DNA of 64,000 nt, from positions 14,313,501 through 14,377,500 of the forward strand of contig NC_085129.1 in NCBI RefSeq assembly GCF_030269925.1, given 5' to 3'. The DNA comes from Bombyx mori (taxonomy: Eukaryota; Arthropoda; Insecta; Lepidoptera; Bombycidae). Below, in pieces: positions 48,466 to 61,200 of the stretch. The notes under the pieces were generated by a model. The model worked only from the letters and a program-made list of their open reading frames with translations, had not been told where the DNA came from and ran no database searches. Each line of letters starts with the position of its first letter. Positions within the stretch are counted from its first letter, which is position 1. A program made the translations under genes and the position numbers.

Positions 48466-49227
48466 ATAAAGTAAATAAAAAGGTATCTTATTTTAAGATT
48501 TAGTTGTAAGACCTCTTATAATTACGGTTCAGCGGCCTAAGGACTGGTTTGGGGGTAAATTCCACCACGTGTGTAGACACTTCTACCGACACCACGACCA
48601 CCCCTAGATCGGCCACGGGCTTCAGCATGTTGACTGGAAAAAAATAAGTATAAATTAGTTCATCCTAGAAGTAGGCTATAAGAACGGCCCACTAATTAAC
48701 TTAAAACATTCTTCTTTGGACTATTGTTGCCACTCTTTCTTTAAAACAGCCAGTAGTGTGTATAAAGAGCGTGTCCGTATCTTTTTGGCTGTATCTGTTT
48801 TGGCTGAATGGGTGACACCTGCGTCTTTCCAGGTGGAAAAATCGAACTACAGAACCAATGAAGTAGGTCTATGTACAGAACACATTCACATTTGACACAT
48901 CCAAACAAATAGTGTTCTGTGCATCCAAACTTCACAATCTTTGAGTTTGAGTTATTATTCTCTGGCTAAAGCAGTGGGCTAAAGTAATAAATAAAATTAT
49001 AGTTCATACACGATATGCGTATTAAAAAAAATCGACACTTCTAACAACTTATGTCTTCAGTTTTTAATGTTGAAATAGTTCAAAAATAAAAAAGATCGAA
49101 AAGACATAGTGAGTTGTGAACCCAAAAATTGATGTTTTCGTTTGTGACTTTTTTATCACAAAAACTACAACCAAAGTAATCGTGAATAAAATTAATCACA
49201 ACGTACTAAGAAAATATTGTACAGACA

Positions 49228-52200
49228 ATGGCGACGACGTCTCGTGTACCTATATCACAAATTTTACGCAATAAAGATGACACCGAAGAAGACGATGAGC
49301 CCAAGAAGAAATCTAGGGAAGACTGGAGAAAAGCTAAAGAGTTAGAGGAGGCCAGAAAAGCTGGAACAGCACCAGCCGCTGTTGATGAAACAGGTTTGTC
49401 GATTTTGACCTTATCCTATTCATGATTTCAATTATTTGTAAACAAGATAAAATTATCTATAGTGCTAATGTAAACCTATAGGTTATTGCTGACGTCTTCT
49501 ATCAAAAGGTGTGCAGTATTTTCATGTGACTTCCACTTTATAAGAAATTGGGAATAGTATATGAGTTCTCCCAATAATGCTGAACTTATACTCACACTTA
49601 GGAGTGGGTGATATAAAACATATATAGATTCAATATCTATATATCGCAGCAATATCGTTGAATCCGATATCGCCCCGCACGAAATCTATATATCGATATC
49701 AGCCGATACACGATATTGCTCGATGTGATGCGCATCAGCATATCGTACCGATTCGTGAATATCAGCAATATTCGTTTGGTTCGTATCGAATCGGCCAGAG
49801 TGAGTGAGCGCACGATAGGGATATCATGTGATGAATGAAACAGAAACAGGCATTATCCATACAATTGTAAACCTTATAATTAAGCCCATATGTCTGTAGA
49901 TTATTCTTAGCGTATCAGCAGGATACAATTTAGGAAAGAAGTTTCAACTTTCGACCCTAACTTGAATGCAGTATAGCCTATTTGCATCGTTGAATTTAAT
50001 TTCATGCGCTTTGACCTTGAACTAGAATTTTTGGACAAGTGTTTATAAATACTTAAAAGTTTTTTGTGTTTGATTTTTAAAGTACACATTTTTCTATTTT
50101 TAGTTGAATCCCAAAAATTGAGTTTATTTCTTGTGTTTGTATTAAACTTTTGAAATCTACACTCTTTTGGTATATTTTGTAATTTTAAATTAAGACACAA
50201 AATACTAAAAACTGAAAATAATGTAGCCAGTCCTAAGACTGGTAAAGAAAAAAAGGGGTGACGTCGAGTGTGAACACAAGTGTCTTCGAAGTTTCCCGGT
50301 GTTTTAATTAATATTATTTGTTTAAATTGCTGTTGACTTGCGCTACTGATTCGTGTTGGTGTTGGTATATATCTGTTGTGCCGTGAGTGTAAATATATTG
50401 TGTTTGTTATATTATTAAAAGGTAAGAATCATGGATGACCCGCACGATCCCGGGGGAGGTTATAAAGGACCACGTGCGCCCCACTCACAAAACTTTTCTT
50501 CTCAGATGGATATAGATCCACCCAATTCCAGAAAACGACCACCACAGTCTGAGGAAAACATTCCCCCTAAAAAAACGATTACTAATCTTTCACAAACTTC
50601 GCCGTCGATTCAGTCCACGTACACACATCCCGATTTTGTTGAACGTAAGACCCGATACTGTGAAGATGACATTGCCCCTTTTTTAGTCCACGTTAATAAG
50701 ACGGTAACAGATGTGTCTGCTGGTCCCACCTTGAAACCCATCAAATTCGGACACTTTCTATTCAGAAACAGCATAAAAAATGTAATACAGGATGGTGTGA
50801 AACGCATTGGCCGCAACAGGGTTTCAGTGGAATTTAAATCTGCTGCTGCGGCTAACGCTTTTCTAGAACACCCAGCACTTCAGCCGGCTAAATTTGAAGC
50901 GAACATCCCATCTTATAATGTTACACGAATGGGAATTGTGCGTGATGTTCCAGTAGAATGGACTTTAGAGGAGCTGGTCCAATCGGTAGAAGTTCCTGCT
51001 GGCTGCGGTGCAGTCATTAAAGCACGCCGCTTGAATAGGAAGAAAATAGAAAATAATGTCCCTACCTGGATACCTACCCAATCTGTAGTTTTAACTTTCT
51101 CTGGTCAAAAACTTCCAAATCGGATTTTCTGCTTTTTTACTTCTCTCCCAGTTGAAGTTTATGTCCTTCCCATTATCCAGTGCAACAAGTGCTGCCGATT
51201 CGGCCATATTTCAACGCAGTGCCGATCAGCCCCTCGTTGCTTTATTTGCTCCCAACCCCACGAAGGAATTACCTGCTCGAAGTCATCCCCTCTATGCCTG
51301 TTCTGTTCCGGCCCCCACTCTGCCACTGACACATCCTGCCCAGAGCACAGTCGACAAAAATCGATCAAATTAGTTATGTCACAGGAAAGCATCTCATATT
51401 TAGAAGCATCGGCTAGGTTCCCACAGGTGAGAAGATCATTTGCAGATACTGCCCGAATGACTCAATCATTTCCGTCCACGTATCCTCCGACAATCCACAC
51501 TGATCTCTCTCAGCCACTCCATCCCAATTCTCAGTCCTCTTCTTATAAGAAGACTGTTAATATAGCCCGACGCCCATATTCTGCTGCTCTAAGCCCAGGC
51601 TACGATAGAGAAGCCCACTGTCGTATTGTAGATACTCCAGCCTCCACCACCCCCAATGGATGCGCTCTGTTATCTCCCAACCCCCCTCAACAAGAAAATC
51701 TACTAGAACTTCTCTTGTCCACCCTCATCAACATCATTTCGAAAATGAATGATGTAGCCCTACCGAACAACGTCTATCAAAAACTGACTCAGCTGATTTC
51801 GATTTTCAACAATGTTCCCAACAATCCTACAGTGGAATTGTCGCAGCATTAGATTAAAAAAAGCTGAACTGATTTTTCTCATAAATAAGCATAACCCCTT
51901 GATTTTTGCTGTCCAGGAGTCACGCCTACTCCCGGGCTCCCGCTTCAGGGTTCCCGGTTTTGCGTGCCTCCGGGATGATAAGAACAACGGAAAATGCGGT
52001 AGCTGCATTTTAGTTTCGAGATCCATCCCATATTCCCAGATCACCCTCCCTCCACATGACAGTAACTGCTTCAATGTAGTGGCTGTTAGAGCCTTAGATA
52101 TATCTTTTTTATCCGTTTATATACCTGATCCTAACATGTCCATCCTAACAAATCTATTCTCAATCATTGGTGCCCTCCCCCCTCCTGTTGCTGTATTGGG

Positions 52201-55200
52201 TGACTTTAACATCCACCACAGTTCATGGGGTTGTTATCAGAATGATTCCCTATCCTCCGCCTTCCTTGACCTAGTTGATGACCACAACCTCTGCATCCTC
52301 AATGACGGCTCCCCCACACGTAGAGTTCTTCCTGGCCAGAACCCAAAATCCGCTGTAGACCTTTCTCTATGCACTCCAGCCACCTCTTCGCGCCTCACAT
52401 GGCTTACGCTGTGCAATACGCATGGTAGTGATCATTTCCCCATCCTTATGTCCTTTCCTGACTCCTCTAATTATATACTTCCTCCTCGCAACCCTCGACT
52501 TAAATTTAATTTGTCTAAGGCGGACTGGACCCTGTTCTCTCAGTCTGTTGACGCTCTTTTGGTTCATCTTTCCCCAGTCCCCCATGAGAACACCCATGCT
52601 GCTTACTCCATCTTTAGGAATGCTTTACTTTCAGCAGCAGAGACAGCGATTCCTACTAAAAACGCTTCTAGGGGTAAAATCCCATCACTTCCCTGGTGGG
52701 ACTCTGACTGCTCTGATCTATGTAAACAACGTAAAGAAGCCGAGATGGAGTACGCGTTACACATGTCTCCAGCTAATTACATAAGTTATAAAGAAGTAGC
52801 TGCAAGGACAGTCAGAACACTATCTGAGCGAAAGAGACTGGGCTGGAACATGTTTTGTGAGTCTCTTTCTCCCAGTTCCCGCCCTTCTTTGGTCTGGAAT
52901 AATGTCAGGAGATTTCGCGGATCCGTATCTGTAGACCACAATTCTTCTTCGAACGACCCATCGGTTTGGATCGATTCATTCTCATGTCGACTTGCTCCCC
53001 CTTACGTTCCCACCTTAGCTGAGTCCTCTTCCCTTCCCCCTCCGCTTTCACCTACTCCTGATACTCTTGTGGCCCCTTTTTCTCTGGACGAACTAACTGC
53101 AGTTTTGGAGTCTCTTAAGGACTCGTCCCCGGGAATCGATGGAATACCTTATTCATTCATTGTCAAATGTAGCTTTACGTCCAAATTAATATTTCTAAAC
53201 ATATTAAATAATATTTATTCTTTAGGAATCCCTCCAGATGAATGGAAAACCCAAATAATCGTCCCTATCCTCAAGCCAGCAAAACCTAATAACGAGTCAA
53301 GTAGCTACCGTCCCATCGCCCTATCATGTACCATGAGCAAAATTTTAGAACATCTTGTTAAAAATAGATTGGAGTGGTTTGTGGAGAGTAGAGGCATCCT
53401 CCCTGCAAGTCAATTTGGCTTTAGGAAGGGATTGAGCACTATGGATAGCGTAGGTTGCCTTGCAACGGATATACGCATTGCTCTCTCTAAAAGAGAGTCC
53501 TTGGTCGGGGTTTTTCTTGACATTGCATCCGCATACGATAATGTCCTTCTTCCTGTACTCAGGCAAAAAATGCTCCAGCTGAGTATCCCAGAGAAGATGG
53601 TTAACTTCATATCTAATCTATTTTCATCTAGAGCCATTTTAATTTCTTGCCAAAATTCTTTACTTCCTCCTAGACTTCTATGGAAGGGCCTCCCTCAGGG
53701 ATCAGTTTTAAGCCCTCTATTATACAACTTGTATACCTACGACCTAGAACTTTCGGTAAATTCATTCTGCAACGTACTACAATATGCGGATGATTTGGCT
53801 CTATACGTCTCAGTCAGGGACTTAGGGGATGCCTCTGCTCGCCTCAACTCCGCTATTAACTATCTCCATGACTGGTTAGGTAATCATGGTCTATCCCTTT
53901 CAGTTGAGAAGAGCAGTGTAGTGACATTTTCTCGCATGCGATCTATTCCCGACGTCATTGTCTCGTTTGATGGCAAAATATTCCCAGTGCGAAACTCAGT
54001 AAAATTTCTCGGAGTCGTTCTTGACTCGCGTATGACTGGTGTCCAACACATTAACCACATCATCAAAAAGTGCGAAAAGAACATCCATATTCTTCGCTCC
54101 CTGTCAGGCGTATGGTGGGGATCACACCCCTACACTCAAAAACTGTTATATAACGCCTTGATTCGCAGCCATTTTGATTATGGCACTCACATTCTAGAAC
54201 CTTGCAATAAGTCTGCCTTAACCTCCTTGGACAGGATCCAATCAAAGTGCCTACGTATCATAATCGGAGCAATGAAGTCTTCCCCCATTAACGCCCTTCA
54301 GGTTGAATGTGCAGAACCCCCCTTGCACTTGAGGAGACAATACTTATCGGACAGATTCATTTACAAAAATTTTCAGCTTTCTAACCACCCCCTTATTTCA
54401 AAGTTACATACTCTTTCGGAACACATCTATTTCAACAGTTACTGGAATCATAAGTCCCACCCATGCCTCTTCACCAGTTTTGTTAAGTTTATCAGCCTCC
54501 CCTGTCCCGTCTATCAATGTAGGTTAAATCCATTATTCCTCACACCTTTTAATGCAATTCTATACCGTCCGGACATTGTTCTAAATATCGGAATAAATAA
54601 AGATGACCCCGGTGCAAACGCCAAATTTAACTCTGTCGTCAATAGTAAATGGAACGGTTGGCATACTATGTTCACTGACGCATCAAAAATAAAAGCTGAC
54701 GGCTGTGTAGGCTTCGCTGTCTGGATACCGGAGTACAAAATCATTTTAAACTTTAAGTGTCCCCCTCAAGCCTCGGTTTTTACAGGAGAGGCGCTAGCTA
54801 TCCTTGAAGCCCTGATGTATATAGAATCACATAAGCTACACAACACGGTGATATTCACCGACTCTAGAAGCTGTCTACAGGCAATCCTTGCAAACCAACT
54901 CAGATCCAAGTCAAAACTCCCTTTTGTTCTGAAAATTAAAGAAATTCTTTTTCGGTGTCACGTGTCTGGCATAAAAATCACCCTAGCTTGGATCCCGGGA
55001 CATAGCGGTATAGTGGGTAATGAGGGTGCTGATCAGTGTGCTAAGGATGCCACGACAATAGGTAGTGATATTCATTACACAACCTATGCACAAGATCTAA
55101 CGTCTCTAGCCAAGGCCGATCTCATATCGCGCTGGAATGAAGCGTGGAACCTTTCGAAGCGCATTAAAGGCAAACATTACGCGGATGTTCAAGACTCGTT

Positions 55201-58200
55201 GCTCGTTCGGCCTTGGTTTTTTAAATACAGGAAAGCCAACAAGAGAGTCACGTCCACAATATGTAGGTTAAGATTAGGTCATGCTTGTACCCCGGTTCAC
55301 CTAGCTAAAATAAGGGTCAAGGATAGCTCCCTATGTGAGTGTGGGCTCGACGAGGGATCAGCAGAACACATTTTCTTTAACTGCCCTAGAAGACCTTCCC
55401 TTTACGAAGTTCTACCGGACATTATCCCCAGACCGACGAATTTCAAATCTTTGTTGAGCCTTGTACATACAACTTTTGTAAATATTTTATGTGAATATGT
55501 TCACCAGAATAACATTAGACTATAAGTTGTTTGTCCTTACTAATCTTCTGACAATCTTTTCTGTAACATATATATATATATGTATGTATATGTATATATA
55601 CATATATTGTTTGTCCTGTTTTAGGTTAGTAATTCAACAGTTGATTACTTTGTAAAATAATAATAATTAAAATTGATGTGACCTTGTGCAATCACGAAGC
55701 CCACCCAACAAAAAAGAATCCAAACTTCACCAAAAGACATCAGCTGAGCATAATCAAAACCACAGACTATAAAACTTGACTTTGGCGAAATCAAAAAGGA
55801 CCGCCATTACAAAAGAAAATGAAATGAAGACTGGTAAAAGCATGAAGGAAAGTTTTTTTGATATTTTTATTTTCATGTTCTTTTTATTACTTTAAAATCA
55901 TATTATAAATTGATATCAGAAAACCAACTGTATAACGTTGACTTAAGTCTATATCTACTACGATATTATATCAGCGTATCGTTTCAAATCTCAAATATCA
56001 TGAATCGAGAACATCTACTAGCATCCATCAATATATAGATTCAGAAAATATATAGATTCAATATCCGATATTGATACTCGATATATAGATACGATTCGAT
56101 ATGCGGCAAAACCGATATTACCCACTCCTACTCACACTTAACACAATGGCACTAATTGGTAGAAATCAACTCTGATGTTATGAAGTTGAAAAGGATATAA
56201 TCTAAAACACTTCCTCAAAATATGGTATGACTTCCAAAGTAAAAGTGTGAACTAAAATCTTGACTTTGATTTTGTACAATAATCATTAATTATGAAACTT
56301 TGTCTTTATAGTTTATATAATTTTTTCACAAAGAATAGATGATTTGTAATCTCAACTGAAGAGATGTCTCATGGAGATGTCCACTGTATAATAATTCAAA
56401 ATTCTATACAATGATAATTATGTTTAATCATTAAAAAATACTGCACACTGAAAGATGATCTATTTCGATAGCTATTATACATTAGTATAGTATTAATTTT
56501 TCAATTATACAATCATGTAAAAAAGAAAAAAGTAGAAATTACGACAAAATATCAATATTATTTAAAAAAGATTTCACAATATTACTTGTAATTCAAGTTT
56601 ATCATACAAATATTTCCATTTCTAGGCAAAGACATAAATCCTCATATACCTCAGTATATTGCATCTGCTCCATGGTACTATGGGACTTCGGGACCTACTC
56701 TTAAACATCAGCGGCCTCAGGAGGACAGAGAGGGACAATTCACAAAGCTCGATAAATATTACAATAAAGGAGTTGATGTGGTAAGCTTTTTCAAATTAAT
56801 AACTTAAAAACAAATGTATGCCATATTATTTTTTGGCTACTTCAAAAAAAATCATGTTACACAGTAAAAACAGGTAGACAATAAGCACAAGAATATTCTA
56901 AAATTGAATCATTACATGTAATAAAACAGTAAAATTAGATGTGCCTTTAATATAAATAATAAAAACAGAAAAGGGGGTAACATAAGACTGTAAGAAAAGA
57001 TAAACCAGTGGTGATTCTGCTCTAAATTAATTTGTGACTACTAATAAAGCCCACATCTAAAAGTACAGTAACTGGAGTAGAAGTAAATCTCGAGAGGTCC
57101 AAAGTATATAAACTCAATAATAACAAAAAAAAAGATGAAATAAATTTGCAATGTGTGTTCTTATTTTTAATGCATTATTTCAGACAAAAGTAGCAACAAA
57201 ATTCAGGAAAGGGGCATGTGAAAACTGTGGTGCGATGACACACAAGAAGAAGGATTGCTTGGAGAGACCTAGAAAAGTATGTAATGCTATTATCGTTAAT
57301 ACTACTTGAGAATGTTTTGAGAGATCAGAGATTTGTTTGGGCTGAAAGATTTAACATGGTTTTTTAATTTGCTATTATAGGCATTAGCATTGAACCTGTC
57401 TTGGTCTTCAACTTTCTTGGACATCATATAAGTTGCAGGGGCAGTGAATCCACTGTCTATTGCTTAATACTCTTTCCATCTACTAATCTGAGATGATGAG
57501 TAAACAATTTCAGCCATTTTGAGCCACTGTTACACCTCATAATCTGTTGATAAATATCAACGCACATTAGTAGACATGAGCTCCAGTGACCACTTAGCAC
57601 CAGGTGGGCTGTGAGATTGTTCCTTAGAAATATCTTAGCCATAAAAAATAATGTTATGACTAATTATTAATAACAGATAGCGTTAATAATATGTTATATT
57701 CATAGTACCGTAATATCTATAATATTTTCAGATAGGTGCAAAATTCACTAATGCAGGAATTGCGGCTGACGAGTTTGCTCAACCTGACTTGAACCTCAGC
57801 TATGACGGAAAGAGAGACAGGTGGAATGGATATGATCCAGAGCAGCACAAAGCAATCATTGAGGAGTACCAGAAGGTAGAGGAAGCTAAACGAGAACTAA
57901 GAGCAAAGAAATTGGAGATAGGTAATGGTTTAAATAAATTTTGATAAATTAAAGATAAATAAAGACATTTTGACACAATTGATCATAAAATTGTTGCTTA
58001 CTTAAAATACAAATGTTGTGACATGCCAGAATCCCTGAATGTTCAAAAATAAATGAAATCATACAATATTACAATTAAATTGGAATGTGAGTAAAAAAAA
58101 ACATTAACTTATAATAAAAAAAATCTTATAATATTCATCATATATATTTACAGATCCAACAGCTAAAGATGAAGACGATAAGGAGGAGGAAGACGAAGAC

Positions 58201-61200
58201 AAATATGTGGATGAAGTGGACATGCCCGGCACAAAGGTAACATTGCACTAAATTATCATTTCTTTTCTTATATATAGGTGAATCATTCACCAATAAAAAA
58301 AAACGTTGGGGAGAAGAGACTGATAAACATACTTATATACTTTAAAATATATACACATACATATAAACACAGAGCAAATGTACTTGTAGTATGTCTAATG
58401 TAGAGAGAGAGGTGTTAGCAACTACACCGTCGAGTCAGTCTATATCCGAGTGACTAATATTTAAGTCTACTGCTAGAGATCCTAGTGGGTCTCAGCCCCT
58501 TCACTAATATCAGCGACATTGTCGATCAGGTGGATTCGAAGCAGCGCATCACAGTTCGTAACCTGCGTATCCGGGAGGACACAGCCAAGTACCTGCGGAA
58601 TCTGGACCCCAATTCCGCCTACTACGACCCCAAGACTCGCTCTATGAGAGACAACCCCACTCCTAACGTACCCGAGTAAGCTTGACTTTTCAATTTTGCT
58701 CCCAAGATATGAACTGAGTGTAACATATCACTAAAATCTATAATTAATCTGTATTTAGATATATTTAAATGTACATTGTCTTCTAGATCACAAATAATTT
58801 AATCTGCTTCATAAAATGGAATGCTCATTCTCATTTAGAGATGTTACGTTGTTTTTAACTGACCAACAAAGAAGTGGAGGGTTTCCTTAGACCCCAAACA
58901 TGCATCCACTTGAGCGTGGCCTCATGTTTTTGTGGTAATCATAACAGTGTCATTTATTGGACCACAATATCTGTTTTAATATATTAAAATTGACAGTTGA
59001 TATTGACATATTATCTGGTGCAAGATTAAAGTTGAAATATCATTCCCGTCTTCAATTGTCATTAATTGGTAAAAAAATTTGGTGGTAATTGGTTTTTGTA
59101 AACTAAAAAGTTTTATTTTACTTACATTTTTCTTACTTACTAATTACACGATGATTATTCTTTCAACGTGGAAGTCAATCGTGAACATTTGTTAAGTACA
59201 TATTTCATTAGAAAAATTGGTACCCGCCTGCGAGATTCGAACACCGGTGCATCGCTCAACACGAATGCACCGGACGTTTTATCCTTTAGGCCACGATGTC
59301 TTGCTAATGACGATCATGTAATCACAAAACACAGGAAAGCCGTCCCAGGACTATACAACCAAGGCTTTATGTCTCGAGGGGGGAGAGGGGGGGAGTCCCA
59401 GGGTAAATGAACGGGTATGATAACGAGGTGCGGATGACGACAGGTCTGAGTACGGCGGCGAGAACAGCGTCCGCGTGTCTGGGGACACGGCGCAGCACGC
59501 GGCGGCGCAGCTGTTCGCGTGGGAGGCGCGCGCGCACGGCCTCGACCTGCACCTGCTGGCCGAGCCCACCAAGCTGCAGATGCTGCAGGCGCACTACAAG
59601 CGCGACCAGCAGCGATACAAGTCGCAGGTGGGCCTAAAGCAGTGGACTATCTTACTAAAAATATTAGGCCACCCTTATTCAGCATATCGACGTTTGAAAG
59701 GCAGACGTGACTAAGCGACCATAACTGCTTTGTACATAAATGATAGGCAATAACCGTATTCGTTGCGCAAAAAAATATATTTCTAGGTCTATTAAAATAA
59801 TTTCAATCCTACAGCTAGATTCGTTAAAATAGATATTTTTTCAGGTATTCCAACTTTAAATTAGTCTACTGTAAAGTTCACGCATTGTCGCTTAGTCATG
59901 TTTGCCTTTCAAGCGTCGATATCATCATCATGGTTCCAAGCCGGTTTCGGCAACGGCGACCAAAATTTTCTGTTCAATAACTTAAAAGCCAATGTCCGCG
60001 CCTCTCATGCGCTCTAATATGGCTGTGGTAGCCTATCTTGTTCTTAAGCGTGCGCGAACAGAAGCTAGACGTAAGAATACCACCCACGAAGTTGTGAAAA
60101 ATGGTGGAAGGCGGTGTCTATTTTTCAATTTATTTCGTCTGTCGTCCAGTTCGCGCCTCCTGTCTTTTTCAAAGACATACACGCCCTGCTGAACCAAGCG
60201 TTTCCACTCCAAACGATTCTGTGCTTGGGCATCCGCATATACTTACTACATTCATATATTACTATGAGTAGTAAGTATATTCAGGATATACTTACTACTC
60301 ATAGTAATATATTTTCCTTTTTTACTGAAACTAAGTAAATGTGTTCACAAGCGCTCACAGTTGAGAGTCATGTCATTACGAACCCTCCCGATCCATTAAC
60401 GGTGCTTTTAGGTACCTCAAGCACCGGTCACCGCCCTCGCCAAACCCGTTGCTTGTGACGAAGGGGTCGACGAATAATTTAACCCATAGACACAGCCCAC
60501 TGAATTTCTCGCCGGGTCTTCTCATTGGGTCGTATTTCCGATTCAGTGGTAGATTTTGCGAAGCACTGCTCTTGCTAGGGCCAGTGTTAGAAACACTCCC
60601 GGTTTGAGCCCCGTGAGCTCACCTACACGTCAAGGCGAAGCTAAAACAGCCTCTCAAGGCTATCAGCATAGGTAGGAAAAAAGAAAAAAAGTTCAAAAGC
60701 TTGCCGGTGACCGTATTATCTATGAGGGAGGACTGCATTACTACATTTTTTTATCTGTGTGTACTAAAATTATGTACAACATACCCATTGCCAGGAAGGC
60801 AATCCTCGGAAACATGGGCGATCTAACAAATACTTCTGCATATAAACCGTCAGCGCAACCACGACCACACTGACCAGAGCGTCCGATTAAGGAGATACAC
60901 TTCAAACAAAGCTAAAATTAAAACCGTATTGCCTTGGTTTTCAGGTGAAACAATCGATTCTGGAAAAGTATGGAGGTGAGGAGCACCTCCAGTCCGTACC
61001 CAGGGAGCTGCTGCTGGCCCAGACCGAAGTGTTCACCCGCTACAACAGGGACGGCACGCTCGTCAGCGGGGCAGAGAAGCAACTTGCCAAGTGAGCTATG
61101 TTACCCAACGTGTCTGGGACAACTTTTTAAAAAAAAAAAAATTGCTTAGATGGGTGGACCAGCTGACAGCCCACCTGGTGTTAAGTTGGGTACTGGAGCC

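Larger units (their letters stand above)
50247..55826 (+). mobile_element. Full-length I-type non-LTR retrotransposon (LINE) with intact ORF1 and ORF2
   Basis: The boundaries are set by a 12-bp direct repeat, aagactggtaaa, at 50235-50246 and 55827-55838, read as a target-site duplication. Inside are a 184-bp 5' UTR, ORF1, ORF2 overlapping it by 41 nt, and a 301-bp 3' UTR containing a TA/TG microsatellite (55566-55606). Domain order (gag with three CCHC knuckles; APE endonuclease, reverse transcriptase, RNase H, C-terminal zinc knuckle) fits the I superfamily (I, Nimb, LOA and relatives); the exact clade needs a tree. Both frames are free of stops, suggesting recent insertion. It is in the same orientation as slu7. 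The 3' end lacks a clean poly(A) and ends in an A-rich GAAAATGAAATG-like stretch. Confidence 0.85.
49599..56130. mobile_element. Non-autonomous hAT-like element in slu7 intron 1, interrupted by a LINE
   Basis: The left end TAGGAGTGGGTGATAT (49599-49614) and the right end (56115-56130, reverse complement TAGGAGTGGGTAATAT) form a terminal inverted repeat with one mismatch in 16. The 8-bp sequence CTCACACT flanks both sides (49591-49598 and 56131-56138), the target-duplication length of hAT transposons. Subterminal DNA on both sides is rich in ATATATCGATAT-like short palindromes. Leaving out the inserted LINE, the element is about 0.94 kb and encodes no transposase that I can see, so it is a MITE-like derivative. 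The repeat of flanking bases could be read as up to 12 bp, but 8 bp leaves the TIR ends intact. Confidence 0.8.

Noticed and set aside
55566..55606. TA/TG-rich run as a regulatory or centromeric repeat
   Set aside because: It is a short microsatellite inside the LINE 3' UTR.
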